A stretch of 64,000 bases of DNA from Agelas oroides (lineage: Eukaryota; Porifera; Demospongiae; Agelasida; Agelasidae). The stretch's first letter is position 1. Every line of letters starts with the position of its first letter. Location: positions 2,670,085 to 2,734,084 of the forward strand of contig OX422192.1 in NCBI GenBank assembly GCA_949130485.1. Reading direction: 5' to 3'. Positions 44,408-56,000 of this stretch are shown here, piece after piece. Under the pieces are notes generated by a model. The model worked only from the letters and a program-made list of their open reading frames with translations, searched no databases and had not been told where the DNA came from. Made by a program: the position numbers and the translations under genes.

Positions 44408-47400
44408 CTATTTCCTACCCTGCAGCTCAAATTCAACAGGATAATGGTCACTGACATCCTCAGCCTGTGAGAGTAAGGTGTATGCATACATGCCAAAATA
44501 AAGTAAAAAAAACAACAACCTGTCAGAGTGCAACCGTGTACAGCTGTTTCATCAATATTAATGCAGCATGATAACTTGGGCTGACCAACAACTGCAATGA
44601 ATAAAACTACAAGTACATAGACAGCCATATCCAGTGGTTGCTTGTGGCCAGCCATCGTGAGTTTTATTAGTGAGTAGTACAATCAACACACAATCATACA
44701 TCACACATGCACATACACATAAGCATGTGTGCATGTTCACGCAATGCAAGCATCACACACACACACATCCTTAAACTTGTATAACCTCCTCCTGGGACAG
44801 TCCATATTCTTGATCAAAAAGGAACACTCTTGCACTGTTCATCACCACATGGTCACTGATGCTGCCAGCAACAACAATCCTGTGGAAGGTTGCAGTATCC
44901 AACTAGTGACAGGTTTAATTGAACAAGCAGTAAAACTCCCCCCCAATCCTCCAAACGTTCACAACAAGCAAAGCTGAAGAAATTGCTGTGCATGACTTGT
45001 ACTTTCCCACAATAGGAAACATTGCCCAACACACATAGCTAGAGGTGTTAACCTGTCATATGCACAGTCACTATTCCCAGTTGTGCTATCAATGTTGGTA
45101 TCCAGCAGCCAGGTGAACCGTGAGTCTGTGACTAGCTCTAACATGTTGTAACGCCTTTGAGAGAGATAGCGGCAGTCTGCATTAAAATCACCCAAGATGA
45201 TCCCATTCTCAGTGCCATAATGACTGACAGCCTCATCATAGACATCAACAAGTGCATTGATTTCACTGAAGGCTTCGGAAGGCTTTGTGCGTATACCCAC
45301 AAGGAAGAACTGAGGGATATCTGGGGAGATGGAGACATGTGCATGAAGGGAAAGGAAGGAGGATGTGCATGTATGTGTGTGTGTGTGTGTGGGAGAATAC
45401 ACTCCATCAATTAATCGTTACGTACACAAGATCAAGGTGAGGTCATGCATCTATATTATAATATAGATGCATGACCTCAGATCCCACCCCCTTCCCTCTC
45501 GATGTCCTTTACCTGCTCCTTCCTGTCTGCTCCTGATGAGTACACTGTACGGTTCCCTCTCAAAGTGGTCACTGGCTGAGTCATTGTACTGAAATGTACG
45601 TACAATCTCCACACGATCTGTCCTGTAGGACATGAAGACTGACCTGTAGGACAACTGAGTGAATTCAGCTCATACCCCCTCACTCCTCCTGTTTCTCTTT
45701 TCTCCCTCCCTCAAATTCTCGCTTTCATCCATTCCCTATTAATTTTTACCTTCCCTTTCAAACCTGTCAATCTCTTACCTGTACATGAAAGCGTACTGCT
45801 CTTTGCTTGCAGATCTTCCGAGTCGCTCGCTGACATTAACTGCATATGTCACACTCGTACTAGAGCTGTGTATGTGCAGGTGACAACAATGAACTGTCTA
45901 GAACATTTACGTAAGCTAGATGATAATTGCATCACTGGTAGAAACCTGTGGAAATGTGACCAGCTATGTCCCTTGGCCCCTCACAATTTCATCATTCTTC
46001 ATAGCAAATGTCTACCCTAGCTATTAGGGTATCTTCATGAACCTTCACATTAATTGACAAGGGACTTCAAATCTATATAGAGATAAGGTCCACATTTTAG
46101 GTAGATTCCATTAGCTACTGAGGCCATAACACTGCTATCCTCATTGGACAATTCACTTATATGTTGAGTTGGTGCATTCAGTGACTTCTGTGTTGTTTAT
46201 CATGTTACAGTGTTAATGATTTCTTGCATCTAGCTACTTTCACTAATAGCTCCTTCTGACTTTCTTTATAGCTACACACTAGCTGTTTACATTCTGTTCT
46301 GTTGCTTTTACAGCAATTTTTTTGCATTGAAGTGCTATCGGTGCCTTTGATCTGTCCACAAGTTACAGTTTTGATGGCAGGAGAAATTATTATGCTAGCA
46401 AGCATTTTTTTGGTGTTTCTTTAAATTTAACATTGGCTACATCATCGGTGTAGTAGCTATGTACATGAATGCATCTTATTATGTGCAACTTAACTATACT
46501 GAATGATTTTGTATTGCAACAATTCCAATTGTAGCTACATGCTTTTGCTTTACCTGTTTGAATTCACTCGTTCCAGGAAGGAATGAATGACAGTACGGGA
46601 AGAATCCCGGATTTCTTGAATTAAGATGATGTCATATCTACGTACAATCTACAGGAGATGGCAACAACAATACAGAAAGTAAAACTGTTATAAAGAAGTG
46701 GTTATACACACACACTAGACTGATGCTTTGAAAATAGTTTCTATGCCAATGTTATGAGGCAAATAAAAACTTCAAGCATATCTTCAGCAGAGGGAAGATG
46801 TTCAAAATCATTTAGAATACCATTCAGCATGGCTTCTCTCCTGATGGAGAGATGTTTCCAGTTGACCCAACAGAGCTCTGATGGTAGCTCCCAAGTGTGC
46901 AACTGTTTTTTGACATTTCTCGCAGTCAGCTCATGACGGCAAACATGCATGTCTTTAAAAATAGTTTTTTTACAAACTAACTATGCATGAGTAGTCGAAA
47001 ATTGTGTTCTGCATTCTATGGATTCTATGGATGCCAGTCCAGAGACGAATGTCTAGCTCCTAAAGACATCATATTAGTGTGTAAATTATGCAGGGTTGGC
47101 TTTGTATAACTATTTAAGAGACATTTACCACAATTAGCTCGATTAGTTATTTGCTGCAATTGCAATCACACTTAGTAATTCAAGACATCAAAAAAGCAAC
47201 TATTTTCCATGAAATGCATGCACATCATCTCTAATATCAGTATATGCTACTCCTTTAAAGGGCCGTCAATATGACAGTCAAATATTTAATTATAAGGAAT
47301 TGCCAGAATGTGCATATGGTGTGAAGACAACTACTGCCTTTCAGATTTTGCTCATGAAGAGGTAGAAATTGACCATCAAATTTGTCTAGAATTTTGAACC

Positions 47401-47919
47401 TCCAGCAGTGTGTATAGGCCTAGACATATTGAGGTGAACCAGGTGCAATTGTTTTTATCTCACAGCTCTGTTGGATGACGTGTGGTGGTGTTAATAACAT
47501 TTTCAACCGTGAATGTTGCTTGAATGCATGCACTCCGTATAAATATTTTTATCTTCAGATCGACAGAGATGGATTTAGCTACTTGTGCAGATTCATCAAT
47601 ACATCGACGGCGTTTTGTATACCGGTAGACCATGTAACGTAAAAAGTGCATATTAAACTTTGATACCAATGGGTACTTACTAATGGTAGCTACCATTTGT
47701 CACTCAGGTATTCATAATACTGTATGATAGTATTTTGTGATGAACCAATGCAGAGCAATGCTGACTTACCCGCACAAGTGTTGCGACCACGTCTTCGTTT
47801 TGGAGCTTCGACTTGCCGAAAATTCGAATGTTGAAGGCAGAAATCTTCAGTGTGTCACACGCACACCACCCTACCACCCCAAGTAGCAAGCAGACAAATA
47901 CAGCTTTACTTTGCTGCAT
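44408..47919 (-). CDS. DNase I-like gene D3 (complete; His to Arg)
   Basis: Seven exons in transcript order: 47770-47919, 46554-46648, 45779-45865, 45513-45622, 45053-45320, 44786-44879, 44408-44464 (TAG); 286 aa, close to the 282 aa of human DNase I. Residues 1-22 (MQQSKAVFVCLLLGVVGWCA..) form a signal peptide, so the product is secreted. LKISAFNIRIFGKSK starts the nuclease fold. E62 (QEIRD), D192 (GDFNADC) and H275 (SDHYPVE) match catalytic positions, but the His134 equivalent is R158 (CGC at 45289-45291). Exon 45513-45622 can also start 21 nt earlier at a second TCCTACAG acceptor (45643), which would insert seven residues. The flanking gene D2 lies downstream on the same strand. Confidence 0.85.
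44586..44655 (-). CDS. Candidate signal-peptide exon for D2
   Basis: An ATG at 44655 gives MAGHKQPLDMAVYVLVVLFI then AVV and ends in phase 1 before gtcagc. Joined to the D2 exon at 43723 this gives a signal peptide followed by GDTLFSP, similar to ..CDTLKIS in D3. It lies inside the last intron of D3, so the two genes would overlap. The donor is weak. This is inference from phase and hydrophobicity only. Confidence 0.3.
45438..45479. repeat. Perfect 42-bp palindrome
   Basis: tgaggtcatgcatctatatta followed directly by its exact complement with no spacer. It is 33 bp from the donor of D3 exon 45513-45622. Confidence 0.85.
46741..46950 (-). other. Unidentified 69-codon frame in D3 intron 1
   Basis: From ATG at 46950 to TAG: MHVCRHELTARNVKKQLHTW and onward, with balanced composition and no repeats. 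Coding-like by eye, but I recognise no family and no splice partners. It could be a transposon remnant or chance. Confidence 0.25.
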
Positions 47920-47993
47920 TTTCTCGGAACACTCTCCGCAAGCAGGAATAATCCTTGGTTAATTAATAATAACTTCGCGGCCGGTGTAAGCAG

Positions 47994-48062
47994 GATATGG
48001 GGCTCCACGCGATATGGGGGCTCCACGCGATATGGGGGCCCCGCGATTTGGGGGCCTGTCGC
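47994..48062. repeat. GC-rich tandem repeat upstream of D3
   Basis: Four imperfect 16-18-bp units (gatatgggggctccacgc, gatatgggggccccgc, gatttgggggcctgtcgc) 75 bp upstream of the D3 start codon. It is the likely 5' UTR or promoter zone. Confidence 0.6.
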
Positions 48063-48998
48063 GCGAAAATCGATCCTACCCAAAAGTGGTTCCCCGGACT
48101 GATTTTGGCTGCCAAAAATGGTCCCCCCGGACCACTTTTGGTTGCCATAAATGATCCCATCTTGCCAAAACTATAGTCCAAATTTGGCAACCAATAGCTG
48201 TATACTAAGTGTCTGTTATATATATAGTTTGTCCATATTCTTATGCAAGTGTTGCCTATATATAAGTAGCGATTACTGCATGGAGATGTAATAAGTGTCT
48301 GTTCATGCACATCCTTGATGCATGACTGTGCATGTTGCCTAGGTAGCAATTAATGCATGGAGATTTAATTTGCGTACATTGTCATTGTGAAGATCTCCTT
48401 CTCATGCATTGCTATTCTATTTCACACTGCAGGAAGAAAACCTGGATGAACAAATTGCCGAAACAAACTTAATTACCCGTACATAGCTGTCATCAGCATG
48501 GACTTTTCTGTTAGCATGTTCTTAGTAGTTGACCGTGAAATTGTTTGTAGTGTTAAGTCTGTTTTTCAGGGAGTGCAACTTTTACTATCTGCGTATTATG
48601 CTTTTAATATTTCCTACCCTAAACTCCTACATGTATAGGTGGTCTTTTGTCTTTAAGTGTTTTTAAACTTAGAGCTGTAAAGGACCAGTTTCAGTTTCTC
48701 AGTTATGCAGTGTTTTAGATGTGGTGTAGTTACACTGTTAAAAGGAACGAGTAGGAGTTACTCTTTTGAAAGAGTTCAGACAGCCAGACAAATCTAACCC
48801 CCAAGGGAGTAATATTTTATGGAGTTATGATAAGTACTAAAGGGACTAACTCTTATGTGGAGTTTGTGTAACTAGTAAAGTAGTTTAATTAAACATTTAA
48901 TGTAGTTCGTAGTGCTTAGCCTTTACAAAATAACAAAGATCAATATTATTGACAGCATGCACAAGTGTAATGCAAAAACAAAACTGGAGACACGAAAG
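48063..48998. other. Intergenic stretch between D3 and the retrotransposon
   Basis: Starts with a segment holding inverted pieces (ccaaaagtggt / accacttttgg at about 48080-48142) and continues AT-rich. No coding, RNA or clear regulatory signal is seen. Confidence 0.4.
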
Positions 48999-48999
48999 T

Positions 49000-49730
49000 T
49001 GAATTGAATTGAATTGAATTGAAATAATTTTATCCATACAAGGAAAGGGTTATACGGAGGTAGTCCTATAGTAGTGCTCCCCTACACAGTACAGTAGACC
49101 AGACAGAAATATGTACAGCAACAAGCAAGTAAAAAATAAATAAATAAAAAAACAAGTAAACCGGTACTATATAAAACATAAAATCTAGAAACATAATTTT
49201 ATTTTACTAACTCGAGATGGTGATACAACCACCTCTTGAAACAAGGGTAAGTTTTACAATCAAGAACATCAAGGGGAATTCTATTCCATAAATAGGGAGC
49301 ATTTATAAAGAATGAATACCTAAAACTGTTTATACGAGCCAATGGGAACACAAGAGAGAGCTGGTGAGACCTAGTACAATTTGTGTTAAAGGTAAAGTAC
49401 GAATTAAAAGGAATGCAATCTAAGTTATGGATAATTTTATAAACTTGACACAAGGATAGCATAATTCTTCTACTTTCTAACGTATTGAGTTTGAGATGTT
49501 TGCAGCCTCTTCATATGTGTTTGACCAGGTGTATGTGTGGCGGTCCCACCGGCAGTATGCCCAATGCATGTGCAGACCGTTTCTGTACCTTTTCAAGTTT
49601 ATCACAATCCTTCTTCAGGTGTGGATTCCATACAGGCGAGCAATACTCAAGATATGGACGTACCAAGGCGACATATGCTCTCTTTTTCGCTTCCTTACTG
49701 CAACCATGTATGGACCTTCTCAAGAGGTTG
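49000..49730 (-). mobile_element. 3' end of a non-LTR retrotransposon
   Basis: Minus strand: a reverse-transcriptase C-terminal part with RAYVALVRPYLEYCSPVWNP and DKLEKVQKRSAHALG (about 49723-49511), a stop, then in another frame the terminal region RSHQLSLVF..PYLWNRIPLDVL..FKRWLYHHLE (to about 49199). A short 3' UTR leads to a pentamer tail (TTCAA)n at about 49000-49022. The layout fits Jockey/CR1-type LINEs, whose 3' ends often carry short tandem repeats. The in-frame stop and missing 5' part make it dead. Confidence 0.75.
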
Positions 49731-50027
49731 AGAATGCGTAATATACAAAAGTTAGCCAGACAAAGAAGAACACAGAGAAGAAACAGATGGTGGTACTTTT
49801 TGATTGTCCTTTATATAGTCCAAAGACAAAATGCTGAAAAAAGATATGTAAGCAATGCATAAACTGATTTGAAATGTCAAATACAAAATAGGTGCACATG
49901 AGATATGCTGAAGCATCACCCAGAGTGCGTGTTGAACCTGCAAGTAAATCAATTTCGCACGAGGTCGTGCAATGCCGAATATATGAAATTGGACGGCAAA
50001 ACCTAACCCTAAACAAATGTTGCAACG

Positions 50028-53000
50028 CGTCAGTGGAAATTCACGCAAACTCGCGGCTAACCCTAGCCCGGAGCAAACGTTGCGCTAATGCAAGTAGCAT
50101 ATAAACTAGAAGCTAAGGGTATGGAGAGTTTGAAACTGTAAACCGTGAGTCGGTGCAACAAGCGCACAAACCTTAACGAACCTGCAAACAGTATCGGGCG
50201 TCCTCGCACGATCTTGCTGTCTGGGTCGAAGTCGGCCATCCCAAGGTGATGTGTCCACTTGTTCTACAATTGGCGTAGCAGTGGAAATTCACGCAAACTT
50301 GCGCCTTTTGCACTAATGCAAGTAGCATATAAACTACAGGCTAAGGTTATGGAGAGTTTGAAACTGTAAACCGTGAGTCGGTGCAACAAGCGCACAAACC
50401 TTAACGAGCCTGCAAGCAAATGCGTATCCTGCGAAGCAGTATTGTGCCGTCAATGGAAATTCACGCAAACTCGCACCTTTCCCTAGCCCGGAACAAACGT
50501 TGCACTAATGCAAGTAGCATATAAACTAGAAGCTAAGGGTGTGGAGAGTTTGAACCTGTAAACCGTGAGTCGGTGAAACAAGCGCACAACCTTAACGAGC
50601 CTGCAAACAATTGCGTATCCTGCGATGCAGTATTGTACCGTCAATGGAAATTCACCCAAACTCGCGCCTTTCCGTAGCTCGGAACAAACGTTGCACTAAT
50701 GCAAGTAGCATATAAACTAGAAGCTAAGGGTGTGGAGAGTTTGAAACTGTAAACCGTGAGTCGGTGCAACAAGCGCACAAACCTTAACGAGCCTGTAAGC
50801 AAATGCGTATCCTGCGAAACAGTATTGTGCCGTCAATGGAAATTCACGCAAACTCGCGCCTTTCCCTAGCCCGGAACAAACGTTGCACTAATGCAAGTAG
50901 CATATAAACTAGAAGCTAAGGGAATGGAGAAGATGAAACTGTAAAACGTGAACCGGTGCAACAAACGCACAAACCTTAACCAGCCTGCAAACAATTGCGT
51001 ATCCTGCGACGCCGTATTGTACCGTCAATGGAAATTCACGCAAGCTCGTGCCTTTCCCTAGCCGGGAACAAACGTTGCACTAATGCAAGTAGCATGTAAA
51101 CTAGAAGCTAAGGGTATGGAGAGTTTGAAACTGTAAACCGTGAGTCGGTGCAACAAGCGCACAAACCTTAACGAGCCTGCAAACAATTGCGTATCCTGCG
51201 TCGCACATTCTGCCGTCAATGGAAATTCACGCAAACTCGCGCCTTTACCTAGCCCGGAACAAACGTTGCACTAATGCTAGTAGCATATAAACTAGAAACT
51301 AAAGGTGTGGAGAGTATGAACCTGTAAACCGTGAACCGGTGCAACAAACGCACAAACCTTCATGAGCCTGCAAACAATCGCGTATCCTGCGATGCAGTAT
51401 TGTACCGTCAGTGGAAATTCACGCAAACTCGCGCCTTTCCCTAGCCAGGAACAAACGTTGCACTAATGCAAGGAGCATATAAACTAGACGCTAAGGGTGT
51501 GGACAGTTTGAAACTGTAAACCGTGAACCGGTGCAACAAGCGCACAAACCTTAACGAGCCTGCATACAATTGCGTATCCTGCGACGCATATTCTGCCGTC
51601 AATGGAAATTCACGCAAACTCGCACCTTTCCCTAGCCCGGAACAGACGTTACACTAATGCAAGTAGCATATGTACTACAAGCTATGGGTGGGGAGAGTTT
51701 TAAACTGTACACAGTGAACCGGTGCAACAAGCGCACAAACCTTAACGAGCCTGAATACAATTGCGTATCCTGCTACGCATATTCTTCCGTCAATGGAAAT
51801 TCACGCAAACTCGCACCTTTCCCTAGACCGGAACAAACGTTGCACTAATGCAAGTTGAATATAAAATAGAAGCTAAGGGTGGGGAGAGTTTGAACCGGTA
51901 AACCGTGAACCGGTGCAACAAATGCACAATCCTTAACGAGCCTGCAAACAATCGCGTATCCTGCGATGCAGTATTGTACGGTCAATGGAAATTCACCCAA
52001 ACTCGCGCCTTTCCGTAGCTCGGAACAAACGTTGCACTAATGCAAGTAGCATATAAACTAGAAGCTAAGGGTGTGGAGAGTTTGAAACTGTAAACCGTCA
52101 GTCGGTGCAACAAGCGCACAAACCTTAACGAGCCTGCAAGCAATTGCGTATCCTGCGACGCCGTATTGTACCGTCAATGGAAATTCACGCAAACTCGCGC
52201 CTTTCCCTAGCCCGGAACAAACGTTGCACTAATACTAGTAGCATATAAACTAGAAGCTAAGGGTGTGGAGAGTATGAACCTGTAAACCGTGAACCGGTGC
52301 AACAAACGCACAAACCTTCACGAGCCTGCAAACAATCGCGTATCCTGCGATGCAGTATTGTACCGTCAGTGGAAATTCACGCAAACTCGCGCCTTTCCTT
52401 AGCCCGGAACAAACGTTGCACTAATGCAAGGAGCATATAAACTAGACGCTAAGGGTGTGGAGAGTTTGAAACTGTAAACCGTGAACCGGTGCAACAAGCG
52501 CACAAACCTTAACGAGCCTGCATACAATTGCGTATCCTGCGACGCATATTCTGCCGTCAATGGAAATTCACGCAAACTCGCACCTTTCCCTAGCCCGGAA
52601 CAAACGTTGCACTAATGCAAGTAGAAAATAAACTAGAAGCTAAGGGTGTGGAGAGTTTCAACCTGTAAACCGTGAGACGGTGAAACAAGCGCACAAACCT
52701 TAACGAGCCTGCAAACAATTGTGTATTCTTCGACGCATATTCTGCCGTAAATGGTAATTCACGCAACCTTTCCCTAGCCCGGAACAAACGTTGCACTAAT
52801 GCAAGTAGCATGTAAACTAGAAGCTAAGGGTATGGAGAGTTTGAAACTGTAAACCGTGAGTCGGTGCAACAAGCGAACAAACCTTAACGAGCCTGCAAAC
52901 AATTGCGTATCCTGCGTCGCACATTCTGCCGTCAATGGAAATTCACGCAAACTCGCGCCTTTACCTAGCCCGGAACAAACGTTGCACTAATACTAGTAGC

Positions 53001-56000
53001 ATATAAACTAGAAGCTAAGGGTGTGGAGAGTATGAACCTGTAAACCGTGAACCGGTGCAACAAACGGACAAACCTTAATGAGCCTGCAAACAATCGCGTA
53101 TCCTGCGAAGCAGTATTGTGCCGTCAATGGAAATTCACGCAAACTCGCGCCTTTACCTAGCCCGGAACAAACGTTGCACTAATACTAGTAGCATATAAAC
53201 TAGAAGCTAAGGATGTGGAGAGTATGAACCTGTAAACCGTGAACCGGTGCAACAAACGTACAAACCTTAATGAGCCTGCAAACAATCGCGTATCCTGCGA
53301 TGCAGTATTGTACCGTCAGTGGAAATTCACGCAAACTCGCGCCTTTCCTTAGCCCGGAACAAACGTTGCACTAATGCAAGGAGCATATAAACTAGACGCT
53401 AAGGGTGTGGAGAGTTTCAACCTGTAAACCTTGAGACGGTGAAACAAGCGCACAAACCTTAACGAGCCTGCAAACAATTGTGTATTCTTCGACGCATATT
53501 CTGCGTAAATGGTAATTCACGCAACCTTTCCCTAGCCCGGAACAAACGTTGCACTAATGCAAGTAGCATGCAAACTAGAAGCTAAGGGTATGGAGAGTTT
53601 GAAACCGTAAACCGTGAGTCGGTGCAACAAGCGGACAAACCTTAACGAACATGCATACAATTGCGTATCGTTCGACGCATATTCTGCCGTTAATGAAAAT
53701 TCACGCAAACTCTCGCCTTTCCCTAGTCCGGAACAAACGTTGCACTAATGCAAGTAGCATATAAACTAGAAGCTAAGGGCGTGGAGAGTTTGAAACTGTA
53801 AACCGTGAGTCGGTGTAACAAGCGCACAAACCTTAACGAGCCTGCAAACAAATCCGTCTCCAGCGACGCCGTATTGTGCCGCCAATGGAAATTCACGAAA
53901 ACTCGCGCCATTCCCCAGCCCGGAACAAACGTTGCACTAATGCAAGTAGCATATAAACTAGAAGCTAAGGGTATGGAGAGGATGAAACTGTAAACCGTGA
54001 ACTGGTGCAACAAACGCACAAACCTTAACGAGCCTGCAAACAATTGCGTATCCCACGACGCCATATTATACCGTCAATGGAAATTCCCTAGCCCAAAACA
54101 AACGTTGAACTAATGCAAGTAGCATATAAACTACAAGCTAAGGGTGGGGAGGGTTTGAAACTGTAAACCGTGAGTCGGTGCAACAAGCGAACAAACCTTA
54201 ACGAGCCTGCTAACAATTGCGTATCCTGCGACGCATATTCTGCCGTCAATGGCTATTCACGCAAACTCGCGCCTTTCCCTAGCCCGAAACAAATGTTGCA
54301 CTAATGCAAGTCGCATAAACTAGAAGTTAAGGGTGTGGAGAGTTTGAAACTGTAAACCGTGAACCGGTGCAACAAGCGCACAAACCTTAACGAGCCTGCA
54401 AACAATTACGTATCCTCCGACGCATATTCTGCCGTCAATGGAAATCTACGAAAACCCGCTCCTTTACCTAGCCCTTAACAAACGTTGCACTAATGCAAGT
54501 AGCATATAAACTAGAAGCTAAGGGTGTGGAGAGTTTGAACCTGTAAACCGTGAGTCGGTGCAACAAGCGCACAAACTTTAACGAGCCTGCAAACCATTGC
54601 GTATCCTGCTACGCATATTTTCCCGTCAATGGAAATTCACGCAAACTCGCGCCTTTCCCTAGCCCGGAACAAACGTTGCACTAATGCAAGTTGCATATAA
54701 ACTAGAAGCTAAGCGTGTGGAGAGTTTGAACCTGTAAACCGTGAGTCGGTGAAACAAGCGCACAAACCTTAACGAGCCTACAAACAATTGCGTATCCGGT
54801 GACGCATATTTTTCCGTCAATGGCAATTCACGCAAACTCGCGCCTTTCCCTAGCCCGGAACAAACGTTCCACTAGTACAAGTAGAATACAAACTAGACGC
54901 TAAGGGTGTGGAGAGTTTGAAACTGTAACACGTGAGTCGGTGCATCAAGCGCACAAACCTTAACGAGCCTGCAAACAAATCCGTCTACAGCGACGCCGTA
55001 TTCTGCCGCCAATGGAAATTCACGCAAACTCGCTCCTTTGCCTAGCCGGGAACAAACGTTGCACTAATGCAAGTAGCATAGAAACCAGAAGCTAAGGGTG
55101 TTGAGAGTTTCAACCTGTAAACCGTGAGTCGGTGAAACAACCCCACAAACCTTAACGAACCTGCAAACAATTGCGTATCCTTCGACGCATATTCTGCCGT
55201 CAATGGCAATTCTCGCAAACTAGCGCCTTTCCCTAGCCCGGAACAAACGTTGCACTAATGCAAGTAGCATATAAACTAGAAGCTAAGGGTGTGGAGAGTT
55301 TGAAACTGTAAACCGTGAGTCGGTGCAACAAGCGCACAAACCTTAACGAGCCTGTAAACAAATCCGTCTCCAGCGACGCCGTATTGTGCCGCCAATGGAA
55401 ATTCACGAAAACTCGCGCCATTCCCCAGCCCGGAACAAACGTTGCACTAATGCAAGTAGCATATAAACTGGAAGTTAAGGGTATGGAGAGGATAAAACTG
55501 TAAACCGTGAACCGTGCAACAAACGCACAAACCTTAACGAGCCTGCAAACAATTGCGTATCCTGCGATGCCATATTATACCGTCAATGGAAATTCCCTAG
55601 CCCAAAACAAACGTTGCACTAATGCAAGTAGCATATAAACTACAAGCTAAGGGTGTGGAGGGTTTGAAACTGTAAACCGTGAGTCGGTGCAACAAGCGAA
55701 CAAACCTTAACAAGCCTGCTAACAATTGCGTATCCTGCGACGCATATTCTGCCGTCAATGGCTATTCACGCAAACTCGCGCCTTTCCCTAGCCCGAAACA
55801 AATGTTGCACTAATGCAAGTCGCATATAAACTAGAAGTTAAGGGTGTGGAAAGTTTGAAACTGTAAACCGTGAACCGGTGCAACAAGCACACAAACCTTA
55901 ACGAGACTGCAAACAATTGCGTATCCTGCGACGCATATTCTGCCGTCAATGGAAATCCACGGAAACTCGCTCCTTTACCTAGCCCTGAACCAACGTTCCA

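Noticed and set aside
49985-50005. Telomere-like cctaaccctaaac
   Set aside because: Only about two units, followed by satellite; too short for an interstitial telomere call.
49720-50048. Two overlapping ~100-codon minus-strand frames
   Set aside because: No family resemblance, no splice signals, and they run from LINE flank into satellite.
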